Below are positions 42,676 to 52,172 of a stretch of 64,000 bases of DNA, piece by piece. The stretch is from contig CAJUMB010000002.1 of NCBI GenBank assembly GCA_910587105.1, forward strand, positions 62,001 to 126,000, in the 5' to 3' direction. Under the pieces are notes generated by a model. The model was not told the origin of the DNA. It did not search any database and worked only from the letters and a program-made list of their open reading frames with translations. Origin of the DNA: an uncultured Lachnospiraceae bacterium. Lineage in GTDB: Bacteria; Bacillota; Clostridia; Lachnospirales; Lachnospiraceae. How positions within the stretch are numbered: position 1 is the first letter of the stretch; every line of letters begins with the position of its first letter. A program made the translations under genes and the position numbers.

Positions 42676-44259
42676 ATGGGCATTTATCTGAACCCAGGAA
42701 ATGAAGGATTCCAAAGTGCACTGCGTTCCCAGATTTATGTGGATAAAACGGGGATGCTGGCATATACCAATTCTGTTCTTGACACAGAACAGAGGTATAT
42801 CTGTGTAAGCAGGCCGAGGCGGTTTGGAAAGTCCATAACGGCTGAGATGCTGGCCGCATATTACGACAGGAGCTGTGATTCGTCAGCGCTTTTCCGGAAC
42901 AGGAAGATCGCGGAGGAAAAGGACTATGAATACTATAGGAATCAATACGATGTGATCTACTTAGATGTCAATTCTTTCAGAAACCAGGAATGTGGGATGC
43001 CTCATATTGTGCCTGCAATACAGAAAGCTGTTGCCGGGGAAATAAAGGAAATCTATGGAGATTGTGTGGCAGAAGATATTTCGCAGCTTTCTCAGATGCT
43101 GGCACAGGTGAATAAAGTGTACGGCGTAAAATTCATCATCATTATTGACGAGTGGGATGCGGTGTTCCGGGAGCAAAAGTACGAGGCAGAAGCGCAGGAG
43201 GAATACATTACATTTCTCAGGGGATTATTTAAGGATGCGCCTTCGAAGAAATTTGTAAAACTTGCCTATCTTACAGGCATTCTCCCCATAAAAAAATATG
43301 GAACAGAGTCAGCTCTGAATAATTTTGATGAATTCACAATGATCCAACCGGATGTACTGGCAGAATACTCAGGGTTTACAGAACGTGAAGTGCGCGAATT
43401 ATATGAGTCGTATCACATGGACTTTGAAAAAGCCAGGCAGTGGTATGATGGATACAGGCTGGGGGAGGGGCTGCATATTTATAATCCCAAATCTGTGGTG
43501 GATTCCATTCGGAGAAAACGGATGGGCAATTACTGGACAAGTACAGAGACATATGAATCTCTGAGAAAATATATCAGCATGAATTTCGACGGACTAAAAG
43601 ATGATGTGACTCAGATGCTGGCAGGGGGTGAATGCGCAGTAAATCCGGCAAAATTCCAGAATGATATGACTTCGTTTAAAAGCAAAGACGATATTTTGAC
43701 CCTGTTGGTGCATCTGGGGTATCTGTCCTATGATGAAAGGACTCAGAGAGTTTTTATACCTAATGAGGAAGTGAGAAGTGAATATGTAAATGCTATAGAA
43801 GATGACGGGTGGGCATATGTAATGGATGCCATACGGGCTTCCGACGAACTTTTAAAAGCATCCTGGAATATGGATGAGGAAAAAGTTGCAGAAAGTATTG
43901 AGGCGGTACATGGGGCGAATACATCTATTCTTACTTACAATGATGAGAATTCTTTGACTTGTGTGATTGCTCTGGCATATTATAATGCTGTGAAAGACTA
44001 TATGTTAGTACGTGAAATGCCCTCGGGGAAAGGGTATGCGGACATTGTTTTTCTTCCAAGAAAACATTCGGATAAACCGGCAATGGTGGTAGAATTAAAA
44101 TGGAATCAGTCTGCGGATGGGGCGGTTGCGCAGATTAAGGAAAGGCAGTATATGAAAGCGTTAGAAACGTACACAGGGGATGTTCTTCTTGTGGGCATCA
44201 ATTACGATAAAAAGACTAAAAAGCACAGCTGTAAAATCGAGAAAGCTGGAATTTTTTGA
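42676..44259 (+). CDS. AAA ATPase / PD-(D/E)XK nuclease-like protein, second of tandem
   Basis: A 527-residue protein of the classical AAA-ATPase_like family: GNEGFQSALRSQIYVDKTGM at the start, Walker A RPRRFGKS (K52), Walker B IIIIDEWDAVF, and LTGILPIKKYGTESALNNF. The C-terminal nuclease-like domain carries GYADIVFLPR and VVELKWNQSADGAVAQI. The start at 42676 follows AGGAAGGAGG. It differs from the upstream protein in most positions, so they are members of two subfamilies rather than a recent duplication. No toxin, restriction or mobile-element gene is adjacent. Confidence 0.85.
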   Translation: MGIYLNPGNEGFQSALRSQIYVDKTGMLAYTNSVLDTEQRYICVSRPRRFGKSITAEMLAAYYDRSCDSSALFRNRKIAEEKDYEYYRNQYDVIYLDVNSFRNQECGMPHIVPAIQKAVAGEIKEIYGDCVAEDISQLSQMLAQVNKVYGVKFIIIIDEWDAVFREQKYEAEAQEEYITFLRGLFKDAPSKKFVKLAYLTGILPIKKYGTESALNNFDEFTMIQPDVLAEYSGFTEREVRELYESYHMDFEKARQWYDGYRLGEGLHIYNPKSVVDSIRRKRMGNYWTSTETYESLRKYISMNFDGLKDDVTQMLAGGECAVNPAKFQNDMTSFKSKDDILTLLVHLGYLSYDERTQRVFIPNEEVRSEYVNAIEDDGWAYVMDAIRASDELLKASWNMDEEKVAESIEAVHGANTSILTYNDENSLTCVIALAYYNAVKDYMLVREMPSGKGYADIVFLPRKHSDKPAMVVELKWNQSADGAVAQIKERQYMKALETYTGDVLLVGINYDKKTKKHSCKIEKAGIF

Positions 44260-44270
44260 AAAATTCCAGC
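44245..44270 (+). terminator. Hairpin over the stop of the second AAA gene
   Basis: GCTGGAATTTTT (44245-44256) pairs perfectly with 44259-44270. No T-run follows on the plus strand, so it is only a weak terminator candidate, though it may protect the 3' end. Confidence 0.35.
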
Positions 44271-44286
44271 AAATATATATAAAGTA

Positions 44287-44315
44287 TTGACGGTAATGGA
44301 GATCAATGTTATAAT
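44287..44315 (+). promoter_or_regulatory. Sigma-A promoter of the ROK regulator gene
   Basis: TTGACG (44287-44292), a 17-base spacer and a perfect TATAAT (44310-44315) are followed by AT-rich sequence with TTAATTAA at about 44322, possibly an operator. Confidence 0.8.
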
Positions 44316-44411
44316 CTAAACACTTAATTAAATACATAAATAAAGTATTGAGAATTGAAAGTACAGTTATATTTTTTTGGAAGGAAGTGGACAGCAGAGG
44401 GGGAAAAGGAT

Positions 44412-45635
44412 ATGAAGAAGGGGGCCAGCAGTATTGAGGTTAAGAAATTAAACCGAAACAGGGTATTCCGGTATCTGAACAGCCGGGAGAGGACATCTAT
44501 GCCGGATATTGCAGAAGCTCTGGGAATGAGCGGGCCTACGGTCCTTCAGATTATCCGGGAGCTGAAAGAACTGCAGATTGCCCAGGAAGTAGGCGAGTTC
44601 CGGTCCACAGGTGGAAGGAAAGCGAAGGCGATTGCCTCAGTCCGGAATGCCTGCTATGCAATAGGGCTGGATATCACCCGGAATCATTTAAGCCTGGTGC
44701 TCACTGATTTGTCGGAAAAGGTGCTGAAACATACCAGGATACGAGAGCCGTTCGTCTGCGGGGAGGCATATTTTCGAAAGATAGGCGCTTTGCTGGAATG
44801 TTTTGTTGATGAGAATCAAGTGCCACGGCAGAAAGTGACGGGGGTGGGGCTGTCCATCCCGGGTATTGTGGACGGAGAAGGAAATATTTCTTATTCCCAC
44901 ACACTGGACTTAGAACATGTGGAGGGGAGCCGGTTTGTCAAATATATTTCATATCCCTGTACCATGCTCAATGATGCCAATGCTGCGGTGATAGCGGAGT
45001 GTTCCGGGGCAGATGTTCCCAGGAGCATGGTCTATCTGTCCCTGAGCAACAGCGTGGGAGGCGCTGTTGTATTCAGACAGAATTCTTCTGCAGAGGGGAT
45101 TCTGGATATGCAGGACAGCATTTTTCAGAAAATCTATATGGGAGATAACCAGAGGGCTGGTGAATTTGGACATATAGAGATCCACCCGGAAGGTCTGGCC
45201 TGCTATTGCGGAAAGAGGGGCTGTCTGGATGTTTACTGCTCGGCATTGCGTCTGGCTGAATTGACAGACGGGAACCTGGGACGTTTTTTTGAGGAAATGG
45301 AAGCCGGGAATTCCAAATGGCGGAATGTATGGGAAGAGTATCTGGACCACCTGGTGCTGGCAGTGGATAATCTCAGGATGTGTTTTGACGGGGATGTGGT
45401 GCTGGGGGGGTATGTGGGAAGTTACATGGAGAACTATATAGACGAAATCCGTGCCAGGTGTGCCAGGCGGAATATCTTCGGACATACAGGGGAATATGTA
45501 CGGGCGTGCAGATATCAAATCGAGGCTTCGGCGCTGGGTGCGGCAATCTGTCAAATTGAGAAATATATAGACGAAATACTTGATTTTCCCAGTATCAATT
45601 TCCAGAGAAAGCCGGCAAAAATAAAGAAGGCCTGA
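44412..45635 (+). CDS. ROK-family transcriptional regulator (NagC/XylR type)
   Basis: About 407 residues. Residues 5-70 form a winged-helix DNA-binding domain (LNSRERTSMPDIAEALGMSGPTVLQIIREL). The ROK domain follows, with GVGLSIPGIVD, LNDANAAVIAECSG, GEFGHIEI, and the zinc-binding CYCGKRGCLDVYC motif. The ATG at 44412 is preferred because AAAAGGA is just upstream; an earlier in-frame start lacks a ribosome binding site. ROK regulators usually repress sugar genes and are released by a sugar or sugar phosphate. The ABC importer and catabolic genes immediately downstream are its probable targets. Confidence 0.93.
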   Translation: MKKGASSIEVKKLNRNRVFRYLNSRERTSMPDIAEALGMSGPTVLQIIRELKELQIAQEVGEFRSTGGRKAKAIASVRNACYAIGLDITRNHLSLVLTDLSEKVLKHTRIREPFVCGEAYFRKIGALLECFVDENQVPRQKVTGVGLSIPGIVDGEGNISYSHTLDLEHVEGSRFVKYISYPCTMLNDANAAVIAECSGADVPRSMVYLSLSNSVGGAVVFRQNSSAEGILDMQDSIFQKIYMGDNQRAGEFGHIEIHPEGLACYCGKRGCLDVYCSALRLAELTDGNLGRFFEEMEAGNSKWRNVWEEYLDHLVLAVDNLRMCFDGDVVLGGYVGSYMENYIDEIRARCARRNIFGHTGEYVRACRYQIEASALGAAICQIEKYIDEILDFPSINFQRKPAKIKKA

Positions 45636-45900
45636 TTATGAAAGAATGAAACTGTAAAAAATGCATAAAAAAACAGTAAAATCTTTGGGTGATATTGCCT
45701 CTTGTGCTGAAGGCAGGTAATAATTATAATTGATTTATAAAATGATTTTATAAAACGAATTTATGAAATGGTTTTAGGTATTTGTTTCAGATGAAGCGCC
45801 GCTGTTCTTTTCAAATTTGAAAGGCGCACATATAATCCACGATAGCTTAATAGCCAAGCTATAAAAAAATATATCATAATTAAAGGGAGGACAAGAAGTT
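45636..45900 (+). promoter_or_regulatory. Control region of the sugar importer operon
   Basis: This gene-free 265 bases holds a sigma-A promoter: TTGTGC (45702-45707), 17 bases, TATAAT (45725-45730). A 15-base inverted repeat, ATAAAAT-G-ATTTTAT (45737-45751), lies on the expected transcription start. A second inverted repeat, ATAGCTT/AAGCTAT (45842-45862), lies in the leader. The repeat at the start site is a good candidate operator for the upstream ROK regulator. Confidence 0.65.
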
Positions 45901-46962
45901 ATGAAGAAAAAAGTTTTAGGCTTAATGCTCTGTGTGGCAATGGCGGCATCTATGTTAGTGGGATGCTCAACTAAGACACCTGGTACAGAAAGCGCAGATT
46001 CCGGTACAGAGGCCGAGAGTGATGCAGGAAGCGACAGCGATGAAGGCGGCAGTGCAGACGGTTCCGCTAAAATCGGTATCACCATCCAGTCTTTGAAAAA
46101 TGATTACTGGGCAGGCGTTATGGGCAAGCTGGAAGAAATGCTGAAAGAAAAAGGGTATGAGTACACATTAGTTGATTGTGAGGATAACTCCGCGAAGCAG
46201 ATTAATGACATTGAGAACTTTATTACATCAGGTTGTGATCTGATCATGGTTCATCCTTCTGATGCAGCCGCTGTAGAAACAGTATGCGGCGAGGCTATGG
46301 ATGCTGGTATTAAAGTTATGTGCTGGGATGACCCCATGGAAAATACTACAGCAAACTGGGTTTTGGACAATACTGAACTTGGAAAAGAAATCGGTAAAGC
46401 AGCATCCGAATTCATTAATGAGCATTATACTGCAGATGAACCGGCAGAAGTATGTGTAATCGGAAAACCTTCAACTAAAGTTTTATTGGAAAGACAGAAT
46501 GGTATTGAAGCAGGTCTGGAAGAATACTGCGACGAAGGTAATTTTGAGATCGTAGCAGAGATTGAAGGATTGGAAGCAAATGAAGCTCAGACAAATGTTG
46601 AGACTACTCTTTCCGCACATCCAGACTGCAGCGTGTATGTAGGCGTTGGTGCAGGTGCTATGATTGGTTCCAATGAGGCTCTGCTTCAGAAATTTGGCGG
46701 GGCTGGCAAAATTCCGGAAAATGTTGGTGTCATTACCACAGATGTTACACCACAGCAGCTGGAGTCTCTGGCAGCAGGAGATGAGGCCGTAAGATCAATC
46801 GTTGGCTTCGAAGGTTCCAGCACAGATACTGCAGCAGCATGTCTGGAAATGTTTGAAAAAATCCTGGCAGGGGATGATTTCTCCGGTGACAATCATGAAG
46901 TTTACAGACCGACTTCACTGATCACAGAAGAAAACATTGCAGATATCCAGGCAGGTATGTAA
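45901..46962 (+). CDS. Sugar ABC importer substrate-binding lipoprotein (RbsB-like)
   Basis: A 353-residue protein with a lipoprotein signal (MKKKVLGLMLCVAMAASMLVGC, anchor C22), a Ser/Glu/Asp/Gly-rich linker (about 23-58), and a Peripla_BP_4 domain: KIGITIQSLKNDYWAGVMGK, LIMVHPSDAAAVETV, VMCWDDPMENTT. It belongs to the ribose/galactose-type cluster. It is the first gene of the operon downstream of the ROK regulator and is followed by the ATPase after 83 bases. The ligand is not predictable beyond sugar or polyol. Confidence 0.92.
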   Translation: MKKKVLGLMLCVAMAASMLVGCSTKTPGTESADSGTEAESDAGSDSDEGGSADGSAKIGITIQSLKNDYWAGVMGKLEEMLKEKGYEYTLVDCEDNSAKQINDIENFITSGCDLIMVHPSDAAAVETVCGEAMDAGIKVMCWDDPMENTTANWVLDNTELGKEIGKAASEFINEHYTADEPAEVCVIGKPSTKVLLERQNGIEAGLEEYCDEGNFEIVAEIEGLEANEAQTNVETTLSAHPDCSVYVGVGAGAMIGSNEALLQKFGGAGKIPENVGVITTDVTPQQLESLAAGDEAVRSIVGFEGSSTDTAAACLEMFEKILAGDDFSGDNHEVYRPTSLITEENIADIQAGM

Positions 46963-47045
46963 TAATAACAGGAAGTTGAAAAGAATCAGTCCAGGGGCGG
47001 TTAAAATACCGCCTCTGGCAATAAATATGGCCACGGGGGAAGAAT

Positions 47046-48554
47046 ATGAGCGAAGAATATGTATTACAATTACAGCATATAAGAAAAGAATACCCGGGTG
47101 TTGTGGCGCTGAAAGACGTTACATTGGAACTGAAGAAAGGCGAGATTCTGGCTTTGATCGGAGAGAACGGAGCCGGAAAATCTACGCTGATTAAATGCTG
47201 TTCAGGGGCAGTTATCCCCACTTCCGGAAAGATTATCGTAAATGGCAAAGAATTCAACAGTATGACACCTCAGCTTGCCGCAGAAAATGGAATTGCGATT
47301 ATATACCAGGAATTTAATAATGTAAAAGAGCTGTCAGCGGCAGAGAACCTGTTTTTGGGAAGGCCTATCAGAAAAGGCATTGTAGTTGATAAAAAAGCGA
47401 TGGAAGCAGAAGCTGCCAAGGCATTTGAGCAGCTGAGGATTAAGATTGACCCGAAAGCCCTGATGAAAAATCTGACTGTAGGGTATCAGCAGATGGTTGA
47501 GATTGCGAAAGCGATTCAGCAGAATGCGAAGATATTGATTATGGATGAACCTTCTGCACCCCTTACCAGTGCAGAAGTTGAAAGTATGTTTATGGTGGTA
47601 GAGAGACTTCGTAAAGAAGGGATTTCTATCATTTACATATCACACAGACTGGAAGAGATCTACCGTCTGTCAGACCGGATTCTGGTTATGCGCGACGGGG
47701 AATATGTAAAAACATTGATTACAAAAGACAGCGAAGTTCAGGAACTGATTCAGCTTATGGTAGGACGTGAGCTGACAGAGACCTATCCGCCCAGAGAAGA
47801 CTGCATTGATAAAAATGAAGTGATGCTGGAGCTGAAAAATGTTACTGGAAATGGGGATAAAGATATCAATCTGAAACTCCATAAAGGTGAGATTCTTGGC
47901 TTAGGCGGACTGGTGGGAGCAGGGCGTACAGAACTTGCGGAGATGATCTTCGGGGCAGCGGCAAAGCAGTCCGGACAGATGATATTTAAAGGAAAAGAAA
48001 TCAACCCGAAAAGCCCAAGGGAAGCAATAGATTTGGGGATAGCCCTGGTGCCTGAGGACAGGAAGCGCCACGGCGCTATGCTGGGCATATCCATTAAAAA
48101 TAATATTAATATGCCTATTTATGAGAGAAATTCCACATTAAGTGTAATCAATTCCAAACGTGAGATGGAAATTGCCGAGAAGTATCGGGACAATATGGCG
48201 ATCAAAACCCCGACGCTGAATCAGCTTGTGAAAAACTTAAGCGGTGGTAATCAGCAGAAAGTAATTCTTGGAAGATGGCTGGCGGCAGATTCGGAGCTGA
48301 TCATCTTTGACGAGCCCACCAGAGGTATCGACATCGGCGCCAAGTATGAGATTTACAAGCTGATGAATGATCTGGTGGAAAAGGAGGGCAAGTCTATTCT
48401 GATGATTTCTTCTGAGATGGAAGAACTGATGGGCATGTCTGACAGGATTATAGTGCTGGCAGAAGGGAATCTGACCGGCGAACTGCAGAAAGATGAATTC
48501 AGCCAGGAGACCATCATGGCATACGCATCTGCGGCAAATATTGAGGAGGGTTAG
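47046..48554 (+). CDS. Sugar ABC importer ATPase (RbsA/MglA-like, duplicated domain)
   Basis: A 502-residue ATPase with two ABC domains. The first has Walker A GENGAGKST and signature-region LTVGYQQMVEIAKAI with Walker B ILIMDEP. The second (about 260-500) has a degenerate Walker A (GGLVGAGRTE), signature LSGGNQQKVILGRWL and Walker B LIIFDEPTRGID. The degenerate second P-loop is normal for this family. It energises uptake with the binding protein and the permease at 48561. Confidence 0.95.
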   Translation: MSEEYVLQLQHIRKEYPGVVALKDVTLELKKGEILALIGENGAGKSTLIKCCSGAVIPTSGKIIVNGKEFNSMTPQLAAENGIAIIYQEFNNVKELSAAENLFLGRPIRKGIVVDKKAMEAEAAKAFEQLRIKIDPKALMKNLTVGYQQMVEIAKAIQQNAKILIMDEPSAPLTSAEVESMFMVVERLRKEGISIIYISHRLEEIYRLSDRILVMRDGEYVKTLITKDSEVQELIQLMVGRELTETYPPREDCIDKNEVMLELKNVTGNGDKDINLKLHKGEILGLGGLVGAGRTELAEMIFGAAAKQSGQMIFKGKEINPKSPREAIDLGIALVPEDRKRHGAMLGISIKNNINMPIYERNSTLSVINSKREMEIAEKYRDNMAIKTPTLNQLVKNLSGGNQQKVILGRWLAADSELIIFDEPTRGIDIGAKYEIYKLMNDLVEKEGKSILMISSEMEELMGMSDRIIVLAEGNLTGELQKDEFSQETIMAYASAANIEEG

Positions 48555-48560
48555 GCCATT

Positions 48561-49511
48561 ATGAAAGAGAATAAACTAGCATATCAGTTAAAAGATAAAG
48601 CAATTTGGGTTGTATTTATAGTTCTGGTAATTGCATTTACAATTGCGAATCCCAGATTTATTAATCCAAATAATCTGTTTACGATGATTCGTCAGGTATC
48701 CTTTTACGGAATTGCATCCATAGGTATGACATTTGTAATTCTGCTGGGAGACATTGACCTGTCAACCGGTACTATTATATCATTTGTAAATATTATCTGT
48801 GCTTATTTTATGGTTAATATGGGGATGCCCATGGTAGTTGCCATCATCCTTACTCTGGCAGTTTCCACATTAATCGGTGTATTGAACGGTTTTATGGTAT
48901 CTACCATCGGCATTCCGGCATTGATTGCCACATTTGCCACACAGACATCATTTTTGGGACTTACGTATATCATCTGCGGCGGTCTTCCCATCAACGGATT
49001 TACAGAGAGCTTTAAGTTTATCGGCCAGGCATATGTGTGGATTATTCCGGTTCCTGTTATCATTATGGCGATCTGTTTCGCAGTAGGTTCCTTTATCCTG
49101 AATAAGACATATTTCGGACGTTATTTCTATGCAGTGGGCGGTAACGTGGAGGCTGCTAAATTATCCGGAATCCGTGTAAACAGAATCAAATATCTGGTAT
49201 TTGCACTGTCAGGATTTTTCGCAGGACTGGCAGGACTGGTTATCCTGTCCCGTACCAATTCCGGTATGCCAAATGCCGGTGACGGATATGAATTTGACGT
49301 GATCACCTGTGTAGTATTGGGCGGTGTGTCTGTAACCGGCGGTTACGGAAAAATGTCCGGTGTTGTGGCAGGTACATTTATCATCGGTGCATTGAAAAAC
49401 GGTATGGTGCTTATGAATATTAACTCCTATGTACAGAACATCATTATGGGTGTGGTACTGGCCCTGGCCGTTGGATTCGATTGTATTCAGAAGAGAAGAC
49501 AGTCCAATTAA
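48561..49511 (+). CDS. Sugar ABC importer permease (RbsC-like)
   Basis: A 316-residue membrane protein with about eight to ten helices. FVILLGDIDLSTGTIISFVN is the conserved glycine/aspartate motif of RbsC-type permeases; YAVGGNVEAAKLSGIRVNRIKY is the cytoplasmic loop contacting the ATPase; and DVITCVVLGGVSVTGGYG lies near the end. It is six bases after the ATPase gene and is followed by a strong terminator, so the three importer genes form one unit. Confidence 0.95.
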   Translation: MKENKLAYQLKDKAIWVVFIVLVIAFTIANPRFINPNNLFTMIRQVSFYGIASIGMTFVILLGDIDLSTGTIISFVNIICAYFMVNMGMPMVVAIILTLAVSTLIGVLNGFMVSTIGIPALIATFATQTSFLGLTYIICGGLPINGFTESFKFIGQAYVWIIPVPVIIMAICFAVGSFILNKTYFGRYFYAVGGNVEAAKLSGIRVNRIKYLVFALSGFFAGLAGLVILSRTNSGMPNAGDGYEFDVITCVVLGGVSVTGGYGKMSGVVAGTFIIGALKNGMVLMNINSYVQNIIMGVVLALAVGFDCIQKRRQSN

Positions 49512-49521
49512 AGTATGCTCA

Positions 49522-49554
49522 AAAAAATCCCAGTAGAAAATACTGGGATTTTTT
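49522..49554 (+). terminator. Terminator after the importer genes
   Basis: A perfect 14-bp stem: 49522-49535 pairs with 49541-49554, around a GAAAA loop. The stem ends in six T. Some read-through into the kinase gene 37 bases on is likely, because no clear promoter is seen there. Confidence 0.85.
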
Positions 49555-49591
49555 GATATACTGGGTGTAAATGGACATGAGGGAGGCGTGT

Positions 49592-51112
49592 ATGGAACTG
49601 TTATTGGGAATTGACATAGGGACAAGTTCCTGTAAAATTGCTTTTTTCCGGAAAGACGGGACAGTGGCGGCTTCAGGTACTGGGAAATATCCTATATACC
49701 ATCCCAGGCCGGGGTGGGCAGAACAGGACCCCCGGGACTGGTGGAAAGCAGTATGTCAGGTGACAAGACAGCTGATCCAGGAGAATGGCATTCGCCCGCA
49801 GGATGTGAAGGGAATCGGAGTGGACGGCATGAGCTGGGCGGCTGTGGCAGTGGACAAAAAAGGGGATGTGCTGGCCAGGACTCCTCTCTGGATGGACACC
49901 CGGGCAAATGAAATCTGCAGCCGGGTCCGCAGGGAATGCGGCGAAGACGCGGTTTTCCAGGTGAGCGGCAATCCCCTTCAGCCTTTTTATACCACAGGGA
50001 AGGTTCTCTGGTATCAGGAGGAAATGCCGGAAGTATACCGAAAAATTTACAAGATTCTCCAGTGCAACAGTTATCTGGTGTATTGTCTGACAGGCAGGAT
50101 TTCGCAGGATGTATCCCAGGGGTATGCACTCCACTGTTTCGATATGCGGCGGGGGTGCTGGGATGAACAGATGCGGGAGAAGCTGGGGATTCCCGCTGAT
50201 TTTCTGCCGGATATTTTCCCCTGCCATCAAATCGTGGGAACTGTGACGAAAGAAGCGGCCGGACTCACTGGGCTGATGGAGGGCACCCCGGTGGCAGCGG
50301 GAGGGCTGGACGCGGCCTGCGGCACATTGGGAGCCGGTGTGCTGGACACAGGAGAGACTCAGGAGCAGGGCGGCCAGGCGGGAGGCATGAGTATCTGTCT
50401 AAAGGATTACACGGCAGATCCCCGCTTGATTCTCAGCTATCATGTGGTTCCGGGCAGATGGCTGCTACAGGGAGGCACCACAGGCGGCGGCAGCGTGATG
50501 CGGTGGTTTGAGAAAGAATTTGCAGACTACGAGCGGGAGATGCAGGGAAGGATTGGCAGGTCATCTCTGGAACAGCTGAATGATATTGCAGAGGAAATCC
50601 CTGCGGGCAGTGACGGTTTGGTATTTCTTCCCTATATGGCTGGGGAGAGAAGCCCCATCTGGGATGACGATGCGAAAGGCGTATACTATGGCATGGATTT
50701 TTCCAAGACCAAAGGGCATTTTGTCCGTGCGGCTATGGAGGGAGTTGCCTATGCCCTGAATCATAATCTTCAAGTTGCGGAGAAGGCGGGAGCTTATGTG
50801 GAGGAGCTGCGGGCTGTGGGCGGCTCGGCCAATTCTCTGCTCTGGACCCAGATTAAAGCGGATGTAACCGGGAAACGCATTGTGGTTCCGTCCTCAGACA
50901 CGGCCACTCCGCTGGGGGCAGCCATTCTGGCCGGTGTGGGAACGGGAGTCTATAACAGTTTTGAGGAGGCGGTGGAGCAGACGGTGAAGATCTCCAGAAT
51001 CCATGAGCCGGACCCCAAAGCCCATGAAACATATAAAAAATATTATGAAATGTATCTGGAACTCTATGACAGTTTGAAGGCGCTTATGAAGAAAACAGGA
51101 GGAAGTGAATGA
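49592..51112 (+). CDS. FGGY-family carbohydrate kinase (xylulokinase-like)
   Basis: About 506 residues with the ATPase fold of the FGGY family: LLGIDIGTSSCKIAFF, WAEQDPRDWW, GIGVDGMSWA, TPLWMDTRANE, GGLDAACGTLGAG, LVFLPYMAGERSPIWD and GGSANSLLWTQIKADVTG near the C-terminal nucleotide site. The start at 49592 is set by GGGAGG at 49581-49586. The best overall resemblance is to xylulokinases, but the neighbours (polyol-phosphate dehydrogenase and aldolase) suggest it may phosphorylate a polyol or a ketose. It overlaps the dehydrogenase gene by four bases. Confidence 0.9.
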   Translation: MELLLGIDIGTSSCKIAFFRKDGTVAASGTGKYPIYHPRPGWAEQDPRDWWKAVCQVTRQLIQENGIRPQDVKGIGVDGMSWAAVAVDKKGDVLARTPLWMDTRANEICSRVRRECGEDAVFQVSGNPLQPFYTTGKVLWYQEEMPEVYRKIYKILQCNSYLVYCLTGRISQDVSQGYALHCFDMRRGCWDEQMREKLGIPADFLPDIFPCHQIVGTVTKEAAGLTGLMEGTPVAAGGLDAACGTLGAGVLDTGETQEQGGQAGGMSICLKDYTADPRLILSYHVVPGRWLLQGGTTGGGSVMRWFEKEFADYEREMQGRIGRSSLEQLNDIAEEIPAGSDGLVFLPYMAGERSPIWDDDAKGVYYGMDFSKTKGHFVRAAMEGVAYALNHNLQVAEKAGAYVEELRAVGGSANSLLWTQIKADVTGKRIVVPSSDTATPLGAAILAGVGTGVYNSFEEAVEQTVKISRIHEPDPKAHETYKKYYEMYLELYDSLKALMKKTGGSE

Positions 51113-52158
51113 AAGCAGGAGTTGTACATGCACGGGATGATATCCGTTATGAGGATATTGAAAAACCAGTGCCCAAAGAAAAACAGGTGCTCATCAAGGT
51201 AAAATATACAGGGATTTGTGGTTCCGATGTGCCCAGGGTCAATGGGGATGCGTGCCACTTTTTCCCCAATGTGCTGGGGCATGAGTTTTCAGGGACGGTA
51301 GAGGCAGTGGGAGCAGGGGTTACTCGTCTGCAGCCGGGGGAACGGGCGGCAGGAGTTCCTTTGGTGCCCTGTATGGAGTGTGAGGACTGTCAGAAAGGAA
51401 ATTATTCTCTGTGCAGGCATTACAGCTTTATCGGTTCCCGTGAATTTGGCAGTTTTGCAGAATATGTGGCAGTGCCGGAGTTAAATGCGGTGAAGTTTTC
51501 CGATGAAGTGACCTTTGAGCAGGGGGCGTTCTTTGAGCCTGCCACAGTGGCTCTGCATGGCCTGGAGAGGACCGGATATACCGGGGGAAAAACAGTGGCT
51601 GTCCTGGGCGGGGGAACCATCGGCATGTTTGTAATGCAGTGGGCAAAGATATTCGGAGCCAGCCAGGTGGTGGTGTTTGATATTGCCCGGGAGAGGCTGG
51701 AGCTGGCCGGACGGCTGGGAGCTTCGGCTGGGATTAACACGCTGGATGCAGATTTTATGGAGCAGGCAGCGGCATTAACCGGCGGGAAAGGGTTTGACTA
51801 TGTGTATGAGACAGCGGGAAACACCATTACCATGAAAATGGCCTTTGACCTGGCGGCCAATAAAGCCGGTGTGTGCTTTGTGGGGACACCCACCAGGGAC
51901 CTCAGCTTTACAGTGGATGAATGGGAGAAAATGAATCGGAAAGAATTTACGCTGACAGGTTCCTGGATGTCTTACAGCGCGCCGTTCCCTGGCCATGAAT
52001 GGGAACTGACCTCCCATTATTTCAAAACAGGAGCTCTGAAGTTTGACGAATCATTTATTTTTAAAAAGATACCTTTGAGCCAGATTGCAGAGGCATTTGC
52101 CTTATATAAAACCCCGGGTGCAGTAAAAGGGAAGATACTGATTGACAGTGAAGCGTAA
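51109..52158 (+). CDS. Zinc alcohol dehydrogenase, polyol-phosphate (GatD-like)
   Basis: A 349-residue medium-chain dehydrogenase. Catalytic zinc ligands appear in GICGSDVPR and GHEFSG, and the structural zinc Cys cluster is PCMECEDCQKGNYSLC. FIGSREFGSFAEY, FEPATVALHG, the NAD-binding motif VLGGGTIGMFVMQ and LTGSWMSYSAPFPGHEWE match the galactitol-1-phosphate 5-dehydrogenase (GatD) group closely. It would oxidise a polyol phosphate to a ketose phosphate. Its ATG overlaps the kinase stop (ATGA), and the aldolase follows after 14 bases. Confidence 0.88.
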   Translation: MKAGVVHARDDIRYEDIEKPVPKEKQVLIKVKYTGICGSDVPRVNGDACHFFPNVLGHEFSGTVEAVGAGVTRLQPGERAAGVPLVPCMECEDCQKGNYSLCRHYSFIGSREFGSFAEYVAVPELNAVKFSDEVTFEQGAFFEPATVALHGLERTGYTGGKTVAVLGGGTIGMFVMQWAKIFGASQVVVFDIARERLELAGRLGASAGINTLDADFMEQAAALTGGKGFDYVYETAGNTITMKMAFDLAANKAGVCFVGTPTRDLSFTVDEWEKMNRKEFTLTGSWMSYSAPFPGHEWELTSHYFKTGALKFDESFIFKKIPLSQIAEAFALYKTPGAVKGKILIDSEA

Positions 52159-52172
52159 GGAGGAATAGAGAT

